64,000 bases of DNA from Streptomyces sp. WAC 01529 (GTDB taxonomy: Bacteria; Actinomycetota; Actinomycetes; Streptomycetales; Streptomycetaceae). The stretch spans positions 1,809,001 through 1,873,000 of the forward strand of contig NZ_CP029617.1 in the NCBI RefSeq assembly GCF_003945545.1, given 5' to 3'. The notes below the pieces were generated by a model. That model was not told where the DNA came from. It was given only the letters and a program-made list of their open reading frames with translations, and searched no databases. Numbering within the stretch: position 1 is the stretch's first letter; every line of letters starts with the position of its first letter. A program made the position numbers and the translations under genes. Positions 39,475 through 51,033 of this stretch are shown one piece after another.

Positions 39475-41507
39475 GTGTCCTGCCCCCGTCGTTCTTCTGC
39501 GGCGCCCGCGGTCACGGGCTCCTCGTCTTCCATGATCTCTCCGGTCGCCATGTTCACGGCGGGGGCGGCGGGTGCCGCCCGGGCGAAGGCGGCCACGATG
39601 GCCTCGGCCGTCTTGCGGCCTATGCCCGGAACCTCGCAGATCTGGTCGATTGTCGCGGACCGGAGCCGCTTCACCGAACCGAAGTGCTTGATCAGTGTCC
39701 GCTTGCGGGCGTCGCCGAGGCCCGGCACCTCGTCCAGCGGCCCCGCCTTGAAGCGCTTGGCCCGCTTGGCGCGCTGGTAGGTGATGGCGAAGCGGTGCGC
39801 CTCGTCACGTACGCGCTGGAGGAGGTAGAGGCCCTCGCTGGTGCGCGGCAGGATGACCGGGTCCTCCTCGGTGGGGACCCAGACCTCCTCCAGGCGCTTG
39901 GCCAGGCCGCAGACCGCGATGTCGTCGATGCCCAGCTCGTCCAGGGCCCGCTGGGCCGCCGCCACCTGCGGTTGGCCGCCGTCCACGACGACGAGCTGCG
40001 GGGGGTAGGCGAACCGCTTGGGCCGCCCGTCCTCCTCGGTCAGGCCGCTCGCGGGGACCTCGCCGCTCTCCGGGTCGGCTCCCTCCTCGGACCACTCCCC
40101 CGTCCGCTCCTTGTCGGAGATGTAGCGCTTGAAGCGGCGCGTGATCACCTCGTGCATGGAGCGGACGTCGTCCTGGCCCTCGAAGCCCTTGATCTGGAAG
40201 CGGCGGTACTCGCTCTTCCGGGCGAGGCCGTCCTCGAAGACGACCATCGACGCCACCACGTCGTCGCCCTGGAGGTGCGAGATGTCGTAGCACTCGATGC
40301 GCAGGGGCGCGCTGTCCAGCTCCAGGGCGGCGGCGATCTCCTCCAGGGCGCGGGAGCGGGTGGTGAGGTCGGACGCTCGCTTGGTCTTGTGCAGGACGAG
40401 GGACTGCTGGGCGTTGCGCGCGACGGTCTCCATCAGGGCCTTCTTGTCGCCGCGCTGCGGGATGCGCAGCGAGACGCCGGCCCCGCGGCGCTCGGTCAGC
40501 CACTGCTGGACCGGCTCCAGGGGGTCGGGCAGCGCGGGCACAAGGACCTCCTTGGGCACGGCGTCGCCGCTCTCCTCTCCGTAGAGCTGCTGGAGCGCGT
40601 GCTCGACGAGGTCGCCGCTGGTGACCGCCTCCACCTTGTCGGTGACCCAGCCGCGCTGGCCGCGCACGCGGCCGCCGCGGACGTGGAAGATCTGGACGGC
40701 GGCCTCCAGCTCGTCCTCGGCGAGGGCGATGAGGTCCGCGTCGGTGGCGTCGGCGAGGACGACGGCGCTCTTCTCCATCGCCTTCTTGAGGGCGTCGATG
40801 TCGTCGCGCAGGCGCGCCGCGCGCTCGTACTCCATCTCCTCGGCCGCGTCCGCCATCTGCCGCTCCAGGCGGCGGATGTACGTCCCGGTGCGGCCGGCCA
40901 TGAAGTCGCAGAAGTCCTCGGCCAGTTCGCGGTGGTCCTCGGGGGTGACGCGCTCCACGCAGGGCGCCGAGCACTTGCCGATGTAGCCGAGCAGGCAGGG
41001 GCGGCCGGTGCGGGTGGCGTTCTTGAACACGCCCGCGGAGCACGTGCGTACGGGAAAGGCGCGCAGGAGGAGGTCGACGGTGTCGCGGATCGCCCAGGCG
41101 TGGCCGTAGGGGCCGAAGTAGCGCACGCCCTTCTTCTTGTGGCCGCGCATCACCTGCACGCGCGGGAACTTCTCGTTCATCGTCACCGCGAGGTACGGAT
41201 AGCTCTTGTCGTCGCGGTACTTGACGTTGAACCGGGGGTCGAACTCCTTGATCCAGGAGTACTCCAGCTGGAGCGCCTCGACCTCGTTGTTCACCACCGT
41301 CCACTCGACGGAGGCGGCCGTCGTCACCATGGAGCGGGTGCGGGGGTGCAGATTCGCCAGGTCCTGGAAGTAGCTGGCCAGGCGCTGGCGCAGGCTCTTG
41401 GCCTTCCCGACGTAGATCACCCGGCGGTGCTCGTCGCGGAATTTGTAGACCCCCGGGGCGTCGGGGATCTGTCCCGGCTTGGGGCGGTAGCTGGAAGGGT
41501 CGGCCAT
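39471..41507 (-). CDS. uvrC: excinuclease ABC subunit C
   Basis: 678 residues. UvrC makes the two incisions flanking damage in nucleotide excision repair. The N-terminal GIY-YIG nuclease is [20 protein letters not shown]; the UVR motif [20 protein letters not shown] binds UvrB; the RNase H-like second nuclease follows; the C-terminal helix-hairpin-helix pair is [19 protein letters not shown] and [20 protein letters not shown]. No Shine-Dalgarno is present, and TAGGCT lies 7 nt before the ATG, so it is probably leaderless. It heads the operon with rapZ, yvcK and whiA. Confidence 0.96.
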   Translation of the reverse strand: MADPSSYRPKPGQIPDAPGVYKFRDEHRRVIYVGKAKSLRQRLASYFQDLANLHPRTRSMVTTAASVEWTVVNNEVEALQLEYSWIKEFDPRFNVKYRDDKSYPYLAVTMNEKFPRVQVMRGHKKKGVRYFGPYGHAWAIRDTVDLLLRAFPVRTCSAGVFKNATRTGRPCLLGYIGKCSAPCVERVTPEDHRELAEDFCDFMAGRTGTYIRRLERQMADAAEEMEYERAARLRDDIDALKKAMEKSAVVLADATDADLIALAEDELEAAVQIFHVRGGRVRGQRGWVTDKVEAVTSGDLVEHALQQLYGEESGDAVPKEVLVPALPDPLEPVQQWLTERRGAGVSLRIPQRGDKKALMETVARNAQQSLVLHKTKRASDLTTRSRALEEIAAALELDSAPLRIECYDISHLQGDDVVASMVVFEDGLARKSEYRRFQIKGFEGQDDVRSMHEVITRRFKRYISDKERTGEWSEEGADPESGEVPASGLTEEDGRPKRFAYPPQLVVVDGGQPQVAAAQRALDELGIDDIAVCGLAKRLEEVWVPTEEDPVILPRTSEGLYLLQRVRDEAHRFAITYQRAKRAKRFKAGPLDEVPGLGDARKRTLIKHFGSVKRLRSATIDQICEVPGIGRKTAEAIVAAFARAAPAAPAVNMATGEIMEDEEPVTAGAAEERRGQDT

Positions 41508-41514
41508 GTCGGAC

Positions 41515-41520
41515 AGCCTA
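41515..41520 (-). promoter_or_regulatory. -10 box of a predicted leaderless uvrC operon transcript
   Basis: TAGGCT on the minus strand ends 7 nt before the uvrC ATG at 41507. The spacer GTCCGAC holds no ribosome site. Confidence 0.5.
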
Positions 41521-41640
41521 CTGGCGTGCGCTGACAGTCCGGGTCGGTGCCGGGGAGGGCCGCCGCACCCCGCGGGGAACAGCGGCCGCACCCCCGTGGG
41601 GGGACGGCGGCCGGCGTCCCGGCCGCAGTCCCCGGCTCGC

Positions 41641-42471
41641 TCAGCCCTGCTGCCGCGCCCTGCGGCGCCGCACGAGGGCCGTCCCGGAGAGGCCGAGGGC
41701 GACCAGGGCGCCCGCGCCCGCCAGCGAGGAGGCGACCGTCACGGGGCCTTCGACCGGGCTCCCGGCCGGGTCTTCGGCGGAGGCCTGCTCGGGCTTCGGG
41801 GCGTCGTAGCCGCCCGCCTTGCCCGACTTCTCGTACGCGGAGCCCGGCAGCTTGTCGCCGTACGCCTTCTGTACGCGCTTGCGGTAGGCGGCCAGCGTGG
41901 TGCCGTCGGCGCCCACGGCACGTACCGCGTCCTTGTCGAGGGGCAGCACGCGCGCGTGGCCCTGCACGTACCAGGCGTTGATCTGCGGCTCGTGGAAGAC
42001 GGTGCCTCCGGGGAGCTTCTCGGCGCCCACGCGCGCGTAGTGGCTCTCGTCGTCGCCTGTGGCGATGTTCACGACCTGCCACGAGCCGCCCCTGCGGACG
42101 GTCCAGAGGGAGGCCTCCTGGCCGTCGGAGGAGACCGCCTTGCTGGCGAGGAACTCCAGGCGGGCGACCGGGGCGCCCTTCTCGCCCGCGACGAACTCCG
42201 GGGAGAGGTAGTACACGGGCACGGCCTTGCCCTCGACCCGCGGGTCGGCGGCGGCCTTGGTGACGGCTCCCTCCCGGGAGAAGAAGCGGGAGAGCGTCTC
42301 CAGGGCCTTCGGCGCCTTCGCCGCCTTGTGCGCGGCGTCACGGGAGGCGGCTGAGGGGGCAGGGGGTCCGGAGTCCGCGGAGGCGGCCGGGGCCGCGAGC
42401 CCCAGGGAGAGGGCGAGGGCGGAACCGGCGAGCGCGGCTCTGACCAGGGGGCGGGGAAGGTGACGGGTCAT
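41641..42471 (-). CDS. secreted, membrane-anchored protein, partner of the adjacent papain-like protease
   Basis: 276 residues I cannot assign to a named family. Signal peptide about 1-32 ([20 protein letters not shown], cleavage near ASA-DS). The extracytoplasmic domain (about 50-215) has beta-rich segments [40 protein letters not shown] and [16 protein letters not shown] Pro/Glu-rich linker and a C-terminal membrane helix with RRRRAR stop-transfer follow ([14 protein letters not shown]). It begins 5 bp after the protease stop, so it is co-expressed. An inhibitor, chaperone or docking role for the protease is an inference from this pairing. Confidence 0.7.
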   Translation of the reverse strand: MTRHLPRPLVRAALAGSALALSLGLAAPAASADSGPPAPSAASRDAAHKAAKAPKALETLSRFFSREGAVTKAAADPRVEGKAVPVYYLSPEFVAGEKGAPVARLEFLASKAVSSDGQEASLWTVRRGGSWQVVNIATGDDESHYARVGAEKLPGGTVFHEPQINAWYVQGHARVLPLDKDAVRAVGADGTTLAAYRKRVQKAYGDKLPGSAYEKSGKAGGYDAPKPEQASAEDPAGSPVEGPVTVASSLAGAGALVALGLSGTALVRRRRARQQG

Positions 42472-42476
42472 CGCTC

Positions 42477-43145
42477 TCACGCCCCGATCCGGTAGAGCGA
42501 GTGGGTCCAGGAGAAGGTGCTGTTGTCGACGTACCAGGCGTGCGAGGCCCAGTTGTAGCGGTCGCTGGAGGGCCAGGGGTCGCCCCAGTAGACCCAGCTG
42601 CTGGCGTCGTCGTAGCCGTAGATGACGTGCATGTGGCCGCCGCCGTTGGACCACTGGATGCGGGTCTCGACCGGGCGGTTCGCGTTGATCTCGGACTGCA
42701 CGGTGGCGTAGCGCAGCCAGCCGGTGACGTACGAGCCGGGGTTGATGCCCGCCCAGCGCAGGCCGTTCTGCACATTGCCGAGGGTGGCCTGGTTGTTGGG
42801 GCACTCGGTGTTCTGGTTGCGCCCGAAGGAGGCGTTGCAGAACTGGTTCTGGCTGTAGTTGCGGCCCATGAAGGTCGCGATGGTGTTGCCGCCCGCGGCC
42901 CAGCACCAGTTGGTCTTCTGCTGCGCCTGCATGGTGATGTTCAGGCGCTTGGCGGCGAGGACGGACGGGTCGGCGGCCGCCGTGCCGCTCGCCTCGGAGG
43001 CGGCGGGCGCGGTGGACGTGAGGGGGGCGGGGGCCGCCGCGGCCGTGGCCGTGGGTGCGGTCAGGAGCGCCGCGGCGACGACGGCGAGCGCGCAGAGACG
43101 TCTGCGTCTGCCTGTGCTGCTGCTCCTGCTGATCGGTGGGCGCAT
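42477..43145 (-). CDS. secreted papain-like cysteine protease (C39/C70-type)
   Basis: 222 residues. Signal peptide about 1-38 (RRRRLCALAVVAAALLTAP). The mature part opens with MQAQQKTNWCWAAGGNTI, where the Cys of WCWA is the predicted nucleophile; the catalytic His is in GGGHMHVIYGYDDAS and the Asp in YWGDPWPS. This fits AvrRpt2/staphopain-like papain-fold proteases. Further Cys (FCNASFG, NTECPNN) may form a disulfide. The protein has only a short pro-segment, so control may come from the co-transcribed membrane protein downstream. Confidence 0.88.
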   Translation of the reverse strand: MRPPISRSSSTGRRRRLCALAVVAAALLTAPTATAAAAPAPLTSTAPAASEASGTAAADPSVLAAKRLNITMQAQQKTNWCWAAGGNTIATFMGRNYSQNQFCNASFGRNQNTECPNNQATLGNVQNGLRWAGINPGSYVTGWLRYATVQSEINANRPVETRIQWSNGGGHMHVIYGYDDASSWVYWGDPWPSSDRYNWASHAWYVDNSTFSWTHSLYRIGA

Positions 43146-43258
43146 CGCGTTCCTCCCGAGGGATGTGGGGTGTGGAGGAGCGCGTCCGGACGCTGCGATT
43201 GAGCATCGAGTGTTGTCGGGTGCAGGTCAACACGCTTCAATGCGGAATTACTTGGGCC

Positions 43259-43355
43259 GTGAACGGCGGCGTACGGATGTGAACGCATGCCGTACGCCGA
43301 CCTGGCGACCCGCTCCGACCGGCGCGAACGCCGGGCGGCCGAAGTGAACGTTCAC
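43259..43355. promoter_or_regulatory. repeated GTGAACG motifs and inverted repeats in a divergent promoter region
   Basis: GTGAACG occurs at 43259, 43279 and 43344; the last copy is part of the perfect 12-bp palindrome GTGAACGTTCAC (43344-43355), next to the ribosome site of the 43370 gene. A 10-bp inverted repeat CGGCGTACGG / CCGTACGCCG flanks 43267-43299. Together they suggest an operator region serving the protease unit and the divergent putative DNA-binding protein. Confidence 0.45.
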
Positions 43356-43369
43356 AGGAAGGGGCCCGC

Positions 43370-44350
43370 ATGCGGCACGGCACACGGTTCGCACAGGGCG
43401 CGCCCGCGGACGCGGCATGGATGGCGGACGACGAGCCGGCGGAGCTGACGGCCGCCCTGCGCACCGGCCCCTTCCACCTCGCGCTGCGCACCGCGATCGC
43501 CGTCCGGCGGCTGCCGCTGCAACGGGTGCGCCACCATCTGGCACAGCACGGCATCAACGTCGGCGTCACCAGCCTCAGTTACTGGCAGCAGGGCGCCCGG
43601 CGCCCCCAGCGCGCCGAGTCACTGCGCGCCGTACGCGCCCTGGAGGAGATCCTTCAGCTGCCCGAGGAGTCGCTGATCCGGCTGCTCGCCCACCCCGGCG
43701 AGCGCGCCGACACCGAACGGCCCGCCGCGCGTTCGTACCGCTCCCTGGTGGAGGCCTCCGACGTGCTGCGCGCGCTCCTGGCCGAGCTGGGTTCGCCGGT
43801 CGACGGCGGGCTGCACACCATCGGCCACCACGAGCGGGTGCGGATCGGCGCGCGCCGCGAGCTGGTCGGCCGCGAGTCACAGCACGTCGTACGCGCCCAC
43901 CGCGACGGCGTCGACCACTACGTCGCCATCTACCACGGCGACCCCGGCTGCGCCCCCGACCGCGTGCGCGTGCGGGCGCTGGAGAACTGCCGTACGGGAC
44001 GCGTGCGCTGGCACGAGGGGACGGGGGTGCTCGTCGCCGAACTGCTCTTCGACACCCGGCTGCGGGCGGGCGACACGCATCTGTTCGCGTACGGCTTCGA
44101 GGACGGCACGGCGGGGACGGCCACCGAGTACGTACGTGGCTTCACCTACGCGGGCGGGCAGTACGCGCTCCAGATCCGCTTCGACGAGCAGGCCCTGCCC
44201 GTACGCTGCCACCGCTTCACCCAGCAGTCGGCCGCCGGCCCGCGCGGTGGCCGCCAGGAGCTGACGCTGAGCGGCAGCCACCGCTCGGTGCACCTGGTGG
44301 AGCCGCAGGTGCGGGCGGGGCTGCTGGGGATCGCGTGGGACTGGGAGTGA
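43370..44350 (+). CDS. putative helix-turn-helix DNA-binding protein of unknown function
   Basis: 326 residues. The N-terminal ~110 residues look like an XRE-type DNA-binding region: LQRVRHHLAQHGINVGVTSL then SYWQQGARRPQRAESLRAV, plus a helix (LEEILQLPEESLIRLLAHP). The remaining ~200 residues are beta-rich (YVAIYHGDPGCAPDRVRVRA, HLFAYGFEDGTAGTATEYVR, YALQIRFDEQALPVRCHRF) with no known ligand motif. AGGAAGGGG precedes the ATG. It is transcribed away from the protease unit, and a perfect palindrome overlaps its leader, suggesting autoregulation. Regulation of the protease unit is plausible, not shown. Confidence 0.75.
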   Translation: MRHGTRFAQGAPADAAWMADDEPAELTAALRTGPFHLALRTAIAVRRLPLQRVRHHLAQHGINVGVTSLSYWQQGARRPQRAESLRAVRALEEILQLPEESLIRLLAHPGERADTERPAARSYRSLVEASDVLRALLAELGSPVDGGLHTIGHHERVRIGARRELVGRESQHVVRAHRDGVDHYVAIYHGDPGCAPDRVRVRALENCRTGRVRWHEGTGVLVAELLFDTRLRAGDTHLFAYGFEDGTAGTATEYVRGFTYAGGQYALQIRFDEQALPVRCHRFTQQSAAGPRGGRQELTLSGSHRSVHLVEPQVRAGLLGIAWDWE

Positions 44351-44372
44351 GGCCTTCCGGAGGCAAGCGCCG

Positions 44373-44460
44373 GGCCCTCTCCTCCGGCCCGGGGCCGCGA
44401 AGGGGCTAGGCCTTCTCCTCCGGGCCGGGGCCGCGAAGGGGCTAGGCCTTCTTCTCCGGG
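44373..44460. repeat. 36-bp tandem repeat, about 2.5 copies, covering the 3' end of the Rieske lipoprotein gene
   Basis: The unit (from GCCTTCTCCTCCGGGCC to GCGAAGGGGCTAG) is repeated with 36-bp spacing: the stop triplet CTA (minus TAG) recurs at 44406 and 44442. The third, partial copy is the last codons of the Rieske gene. The duplication therefore copied the end of the gene with its stop into the downstream region. Confidence 0.8.
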
Positions 44461-44870
44461 CCCGCGATGATCTTGCCGTTCTCCACCTTGACCGGCAGCT
44501 CGGCCAGCGGCTTGAAAGCCGGTTCCTTCAGCACCTTGCCGTTCGTGGCATCGAACTGGCTGCCGTGGCACTGGCAGATGAGCTTGCGCCCCTCCAGCGT
44601 CTTGATCGGACACCGCGCGTGGGTGCAGATCGTGCTGTACGCCTTGTACTCGTCGTCGGAGATCCGGCTGACGACCACGTTCTCGTCCGTGTACAGCTTC
44701 GAGGCGCCCACCTTCACGTCGTCGGACTTCCCGAGGTCCACCGGCGCGGTCGGCGCCGAGCGGTTCGAGCCGCCGTCGCCCGATGAGCAGGCGGTGAGGC
44801 CGAGCCCGACGGCCGGGGCGAGAGCGGCGGCCCGCAGCACGGTGCGGCGGGCGTGGGGCGTGCCGGACAT
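44442..44870 (-). CDS. Rieske [2Fe-2S] protein with Tat/lipoprotein signal
   Basis: 142 residues. N-terminal RR at 8-9 within HARRTVLRAAALAPAVGLG suggests the Tat pathway, and LTAC with C28 is a lipobox. The Rieske ligands are C82-x-H84 (CTHARCP) and C99-x2-H102 (CQCHGSQFD). It is too small for a bc1-complex Rieske subunit and has no membrane anchor other than the lipid. It may donate electrons outside the membrane; the partner is unknown. GGAG lies before the ATG. Confidence 0.9.
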   Translation of the reverse strand: MSGTPHARRTVLRAAALAPAVGLGLTACSSGDGGSNRSAPTAPVDLGKSDDVKVGASKLYTDENVVVSRISDDEYKAYSTICTHARCPIKTLEGRKLICQCHGSQFDATNGKVLKEPAFKPLAELPVKVENGKIIAGPEKKA

Positions 44871-45069
44871 GGTGTCTCCACAGGTCAGGGGCGTCGGTGG
44901 TGGATCAGACCCCACCGGCGCGAGCCACTGGGACCGGGTTCGGCACGGGCGTGCCCGAGTGCCGCCCGCTTCCGGCCGAGGGGCACCGCACGGCCTAGCC
45001 TGAGCGGGACGCCGGGCGCGTGCCGCGCGGCCCGAGCCGAGCCCAGGCAGCGCCCGAGAGGAACCGCCC

Positions 45070-46008
45070 GTGATAGTCGTCGCAGGAGAGGCCCTGATCG
45101 ACCTCGTGCCGCAGGAGGCGGACCGGGGAGCGGACCGGCAAGCCGACCGGGGAGCCGGACTGCCCGCGCTCGCGCCGCGCCTCGGCGGCGGCCCGTACAA
45201 CACCGCCGTGGCGCTCGGCCGCCTCGGCTCGCCCGTCGCCTTCTGCTCGCGGGTGTCGCGGGACGCGTTCGGCGAGGCGCTCCTTGACGGGCTGCGGGCC
45301 GCCGGTGTCGAACTCTCGTACGTCCAGCGTGGCCCCGAGCCGACGACGCTGGCGGTCGCGTCGATCGGCGCGGACGGCTCGGCCGGGTACTCCTTCTACG
45401 TCGAGGGCACGGCCGACCGGCTCTTCAGCGCTCCGGACCGGCTGCCCGACGGCGTACGGGCGATGTCGTTCGGCACCTGCTCGCTGGTCCTCGAACCGGG
45501 CGCGAGCGCGTATGAGGAGCTGCTGCGCCGCGCGGCGGCGGGCGGGGTGTTCACGGCGCTCGATCCGAACGTACGAGCTGTGCTGATCCCCGACGCGGAC
45601 GCGTACCGCGCGCGGTTCAAGAGCTGGCTGCCGTCGGTCTCGCTGCTCAAGCTGTCGCAGGAGGACGCCGACTGGCTCGGCGGCACCCCGCGGGAGTGGC
45701 TGGCGTCCGGGCCGCCGGCCGTGGTCGTCACGCGCGGCGGTGACGGTCTGTGGCTGTACACGCGAGACGGCATCGAGCTGCGCGTGCCGGGCGAACCGGT
45801 CGACGTGGTGGACACCATCGGCGCGGGCGACACCGTCAACGCGGCACTGCTGCACGGGCTCGCGGCACGGGACGCGCTCTCGGCGGACGCGGTGGCCGGG
45901 CTGGGCACCGAGGCCTGGACCGAGGTGCTGCGGTTCGCGGCGCGCGCGGCGGCGGTCACCTGCTCGCGGGCGGGCGCGGAGCCTCCGTACGCGGCGGAGC
46001 TGGGGTAG
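45070..46008 (+). CDS. PfkB-family carbohydrate kinase
   Basis: 312 residues. N-terminal VVAGEALIDLVPQ, glycine motif LGGGPYNTAVALGRLGSPV, and the C-terminal signature DVVDTIGAGDTVNAALLHG with the catalytic Asp. The sequence is closest in style to fructokinases, but the sugar cannot be fixed from the motifs. Between the first strand and the LGGGPYN motif is a short repeat-derived insert (ADRGADRQADRGAG). GTG start at 45070 with GAGAGGAAC upstream. No sugar transporter is adjacent. Confidence 0.9.
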   Translation: MIVVAGEALIDLVPQEADRGADRQADRGAGLPALAPRLGGGPYNTAVALGRLGSPVAFCSRVSRDAFGEALLDGLRAAGVELSYVQRGPEPTTLAVASIGADGSAGYSFYVEGTADRLFSAPDRLPDGVRAMSFGTCSLVLEPGASAYEELLRRAAAGGVFTALDPNVRAVLIPDADAYRARFKSWLPSVSLLKLSQEDADWLGGTPREWLASGPPAVVVTRGGDGLWLYTRDGIELRVPGEPVDVVDTIGAGDTVNAALLHGLAARDALSADAVAGLGTEAWTEVLRFAARAAAVTCSRAGAEPPYAAELG

Positions 46009-46044
46009 CGGGCGGTCGGAGTTGGCGGGCGTGGCGGCCGGGGC

Positions 46045-46809
46045 TCACCGCTGCGTGAACGACCCGTGCCGTCCCGCGCCCGCCGCGAAACGGGCGGCGC
46101 CCTCGGCGGCTTCGGCCAGGGAGTGCAGGCCGTGCCGCAACTCCCCCGCCATCGCGTCCTGTTCGGACAGGCCGCCCTGTTCGAGGAGGGAGAGCCGGTC
46201 GCGGCGCAGGCAGGTCTGCGGGAACGCGGCGATCTCGGCGGCGAGGCTTTCGGCGGCGGCGCGCGCGGTGCCGGTGGGGACCGTGCGGTTGACCAGGCCC
46301 ATGGCGAGCGCTTCGGCCGCGCCCACCGGGCGGCCCGTCAGGATGAGGTCCATGGCTCGGCTCTCGCCGATCAGCCGCGGCAGCCGCACCGTCCCGCCGT
46401 CGATGAGCGGGACGCCCCAGCGGCGGCAGAAGACCCCGAGGACGGCGTCCTCGTCGGCGACCCGCAGGTCGCACCAGAGGGCGAGTTCGAGTCCGCCCGC
46501 GACGGCGTGACCGGAGATCGCCGCGATCACCGGCTTGGACAGGCGCATGCGGGTGGGTCCCATGGGGCCGTCGCCGTCCTCCGTCACGTGGTTTCCGTCG
46601 GGGGTGCCGATGGCCTTGAGGTCCGCGCCCGCGCAGAAGGTGCCGCCCTCGCCCCACAGGACGGCGACGGAGGCGTCCGGATCGGCGTCGAAGGCACGGA
46701 AGGCGTCGGCGAGCGCGCGGGCGGTGGGCCCGTCGACGGCGTTCCGCGCGGCGGGCCGGGAGAGCACGAGGGTGGTGACGGGGCCTTGGCGTTCGGTGCG
46801 TACGGACAT
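46045..46809 (-). CDS. enoyl-CoA hydratase/isomerase (crotonase) family protein
   Basis: 254 residues. Oxyanion-hole segments GGTFCAGADLKAIG and AVAGGLELALWCDLRVADED are present. The first catalytic Glu position (GGLELAL) is kept, while the second, usually E in the FxRRWG/P...E region, reads FCRRWGVPLIDGGTVRLP, so the exact reaction (hydratase, isomerase or other) is uncertain. It is a single gene convergent with the kinase, 36 bp apart. Confidence 0.88.
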   Translation of the reverse strand: MSVRTERQGPVTTLVLSRPAARNAVDGPTARALADAFRAFDADPDASVAVLWGEGGTFCAGADLKAIGTPDGNHVTEDGDGPMGPTRMRLSKPVIAAISGHAVAGGLELALWCDLRVADEDAVLGVFCRRWGVPLIDGGTVRLPRLIGESRAMDLILTGRPVGAAEALAMGLVNRTVPTGTARAAAESLAAEIAAFPQTCLRRDRLSLLEQGGLSEQDAMAGELRHGLHSLAEAAEGAARFAAGAGRHGSFTQR

Positions 46810-46881
46810 GGGGGCCAGCCGACCACGGCGGCGGGGCGCCGGACAAGGCGTCCTCGGGCATACGCGTGCGTACGGAGACGA

Positions 46882-46921
46882 CGAAGGCGCCCCGCCCCTG
46901 GTGAGGGAGGGGGCGCCTTCG
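46882..46921. terminator. terminator after uvrA
   Basis: A perfect 12-bp stem CGAAGGCGCCCC / GGGGCGCCTTCG with a 16-nt loop lies 13 bp after the uvrA stop. Confidence 0.8.
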
Positions 46922-46933
46922 GCGTACGCCCGG

Positions 46934-50104
<3,171 letters not shown>

Positions 50105-50318
50105 GCCGGTCCGCACCTTTCTAGAGAGAAGTGACAGGGACGAAACCCCGTCTTTCACAGACTAGGGCGAGCCACTGACAACGCCGGGCTGGTTCCCCGG
50201 TTCACCTGTGGAACACATCCGGACCGTCAAGAATGCCCGATGCCACTCCCGACCATATAGCACGCACATTCGATTTACGGGGTGACCTGGACTCCTTCAC
50301 CCGAACGTGTGACGCAGC

Positions 50319-50324
50319 TATCGT
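50319..50324 (+). promoter_or_regulatory. -10 box of a predicted leaderless transcript (50332 gene)
   Basis: TATCGT ends 7 nt before the ATG; TTCACC at 50296-50301 is a possible -35 with 17-bp spacing. No ribosome site is seen. Confidence 0.5.
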
Positions 50325-50331
50325 CGGCCCC

Positions 50332-51024
50332 ATGATTGATCATGTGCGCGACCTGGCGTCTGTACGTGACGCGACCGAGCGGCTGCTCAGCGCTGCCGCG
50401 AAACTGAACAACGATTCGACCGCCGAGCCGTCACGGCTGCCGGGCTGGACCCGCGGCCATGTCCTCGCCCACCTCGCGCGGAACGCGGACGCGCTGGTGA
50501 ACGTCCTCGCCGGGCGCCCGATGTACGCGAGCGCCGAGGCGCGGGACGCGGACATCGAGCGGGACGCCCCGCGCCCGCTCACCGAGCAGCTGGCGGACGT
50601 GGCGGAGAGCGCGGCCCGCTTCCGGGACGAGGCGGCGAAGCCCGCGGACTGGTCCCGCACGGTCGAGCTGCGCAACGGCGTCACCGACTCCGCGTCGCGC
50701 GTGCCCTTCCGGCGCTGGGTCGAGGTCGAGCTGCACCACGTCGACCTCGGCATCGGGTATGAACTCGAAGACCTGCCGGAGGAGTTCGTACAGCGGGAGA
50801 TCTCGTTCTTGACCGCACGCTTCTCGGGGAACGCCGGCGTGCCGCCCACGCTGATCACGGACGGCACGCACGCGTGGCGCACCGGCCGTGAGGGCGCCCC
50901 CGACGACGCCACCGTCAAGGTGTCCGGCCCCGCGCCGGAGGTGGTCGGCTGGCTCTCCGGCCGCCGCGACGGCTCCGCGCTGACGGCCGAAGGAGGCCTC
51001 CTGCCGGCCCTGCCCCCGCTATAG
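50332..51024 (+). CDS. maleylpyruvate isomerase-family mycothiol-dependent protein
   Basis: 230 residues of the MDMPI/DinB-like family. The N-terminal helical metal-binding part shows LPGWTRGHVLAHLARNADAL, and the second His-containing segment WVEVELHHVDLGIGYE supplies further zinc ligands. The C-terminal domain includes TLITDGTHAWRTGREG and VSGPAPEVVGWLSGR. Such proteins use mycothiol as cofactor for isomerisation or detoxification; the substrate is unknown. A start at 50233 (extra 33 residues) was rejected. It reads through to the next gene with 9 bp between. Confidence 0.88.
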   Translation: MIDHVRDLASVRDATERLLSAAAKLNNDSTAEPSRLPGWTRGHVLAHLARNADALVNVLAGRPMYASAEARDADIERDAPRPLTEQLADVAESAARFRDEAAKPADWSRTVELRNGVTDSASRVPFRRWVEVELHHVDLGIGYELEDLPEEFVQREISFLTARFSGNAGVPPTLITDGTHAWRTGREGAPDDATVKVSGPAPEVVGWLSGRRDGSALTAEGGLLPALPPL

Positions 51025-51027
51025 GCT
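51022..51027 (+). promoter_or_regulatory. -10 box overlapping the upstream stop codon (51034 gene)
   Basis: TAGGCT ends 6 nt before the ATG at 51034. Its first three bases are the TAG stop of the preceding gene, so one sequence serves both functions. Confidence 0.5.
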
Positions 51028-51033
51028 GACGGC

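Noticed and set aside
41508..41640. GC-rich inverted repeats between uvrC and the membrane-anchored protein gene
   Set aside because: Several short GGCCG-type pairings can be drawn, but none is long and clean enough to call a terminator.
50233..50331. 33-residue N-terminal extension of the mycothiol-type protein
   Set aside because: The family domain begins at 50332, and a TATCGT -10 box lies inside the proposed extension, 7 nt before the ATG.
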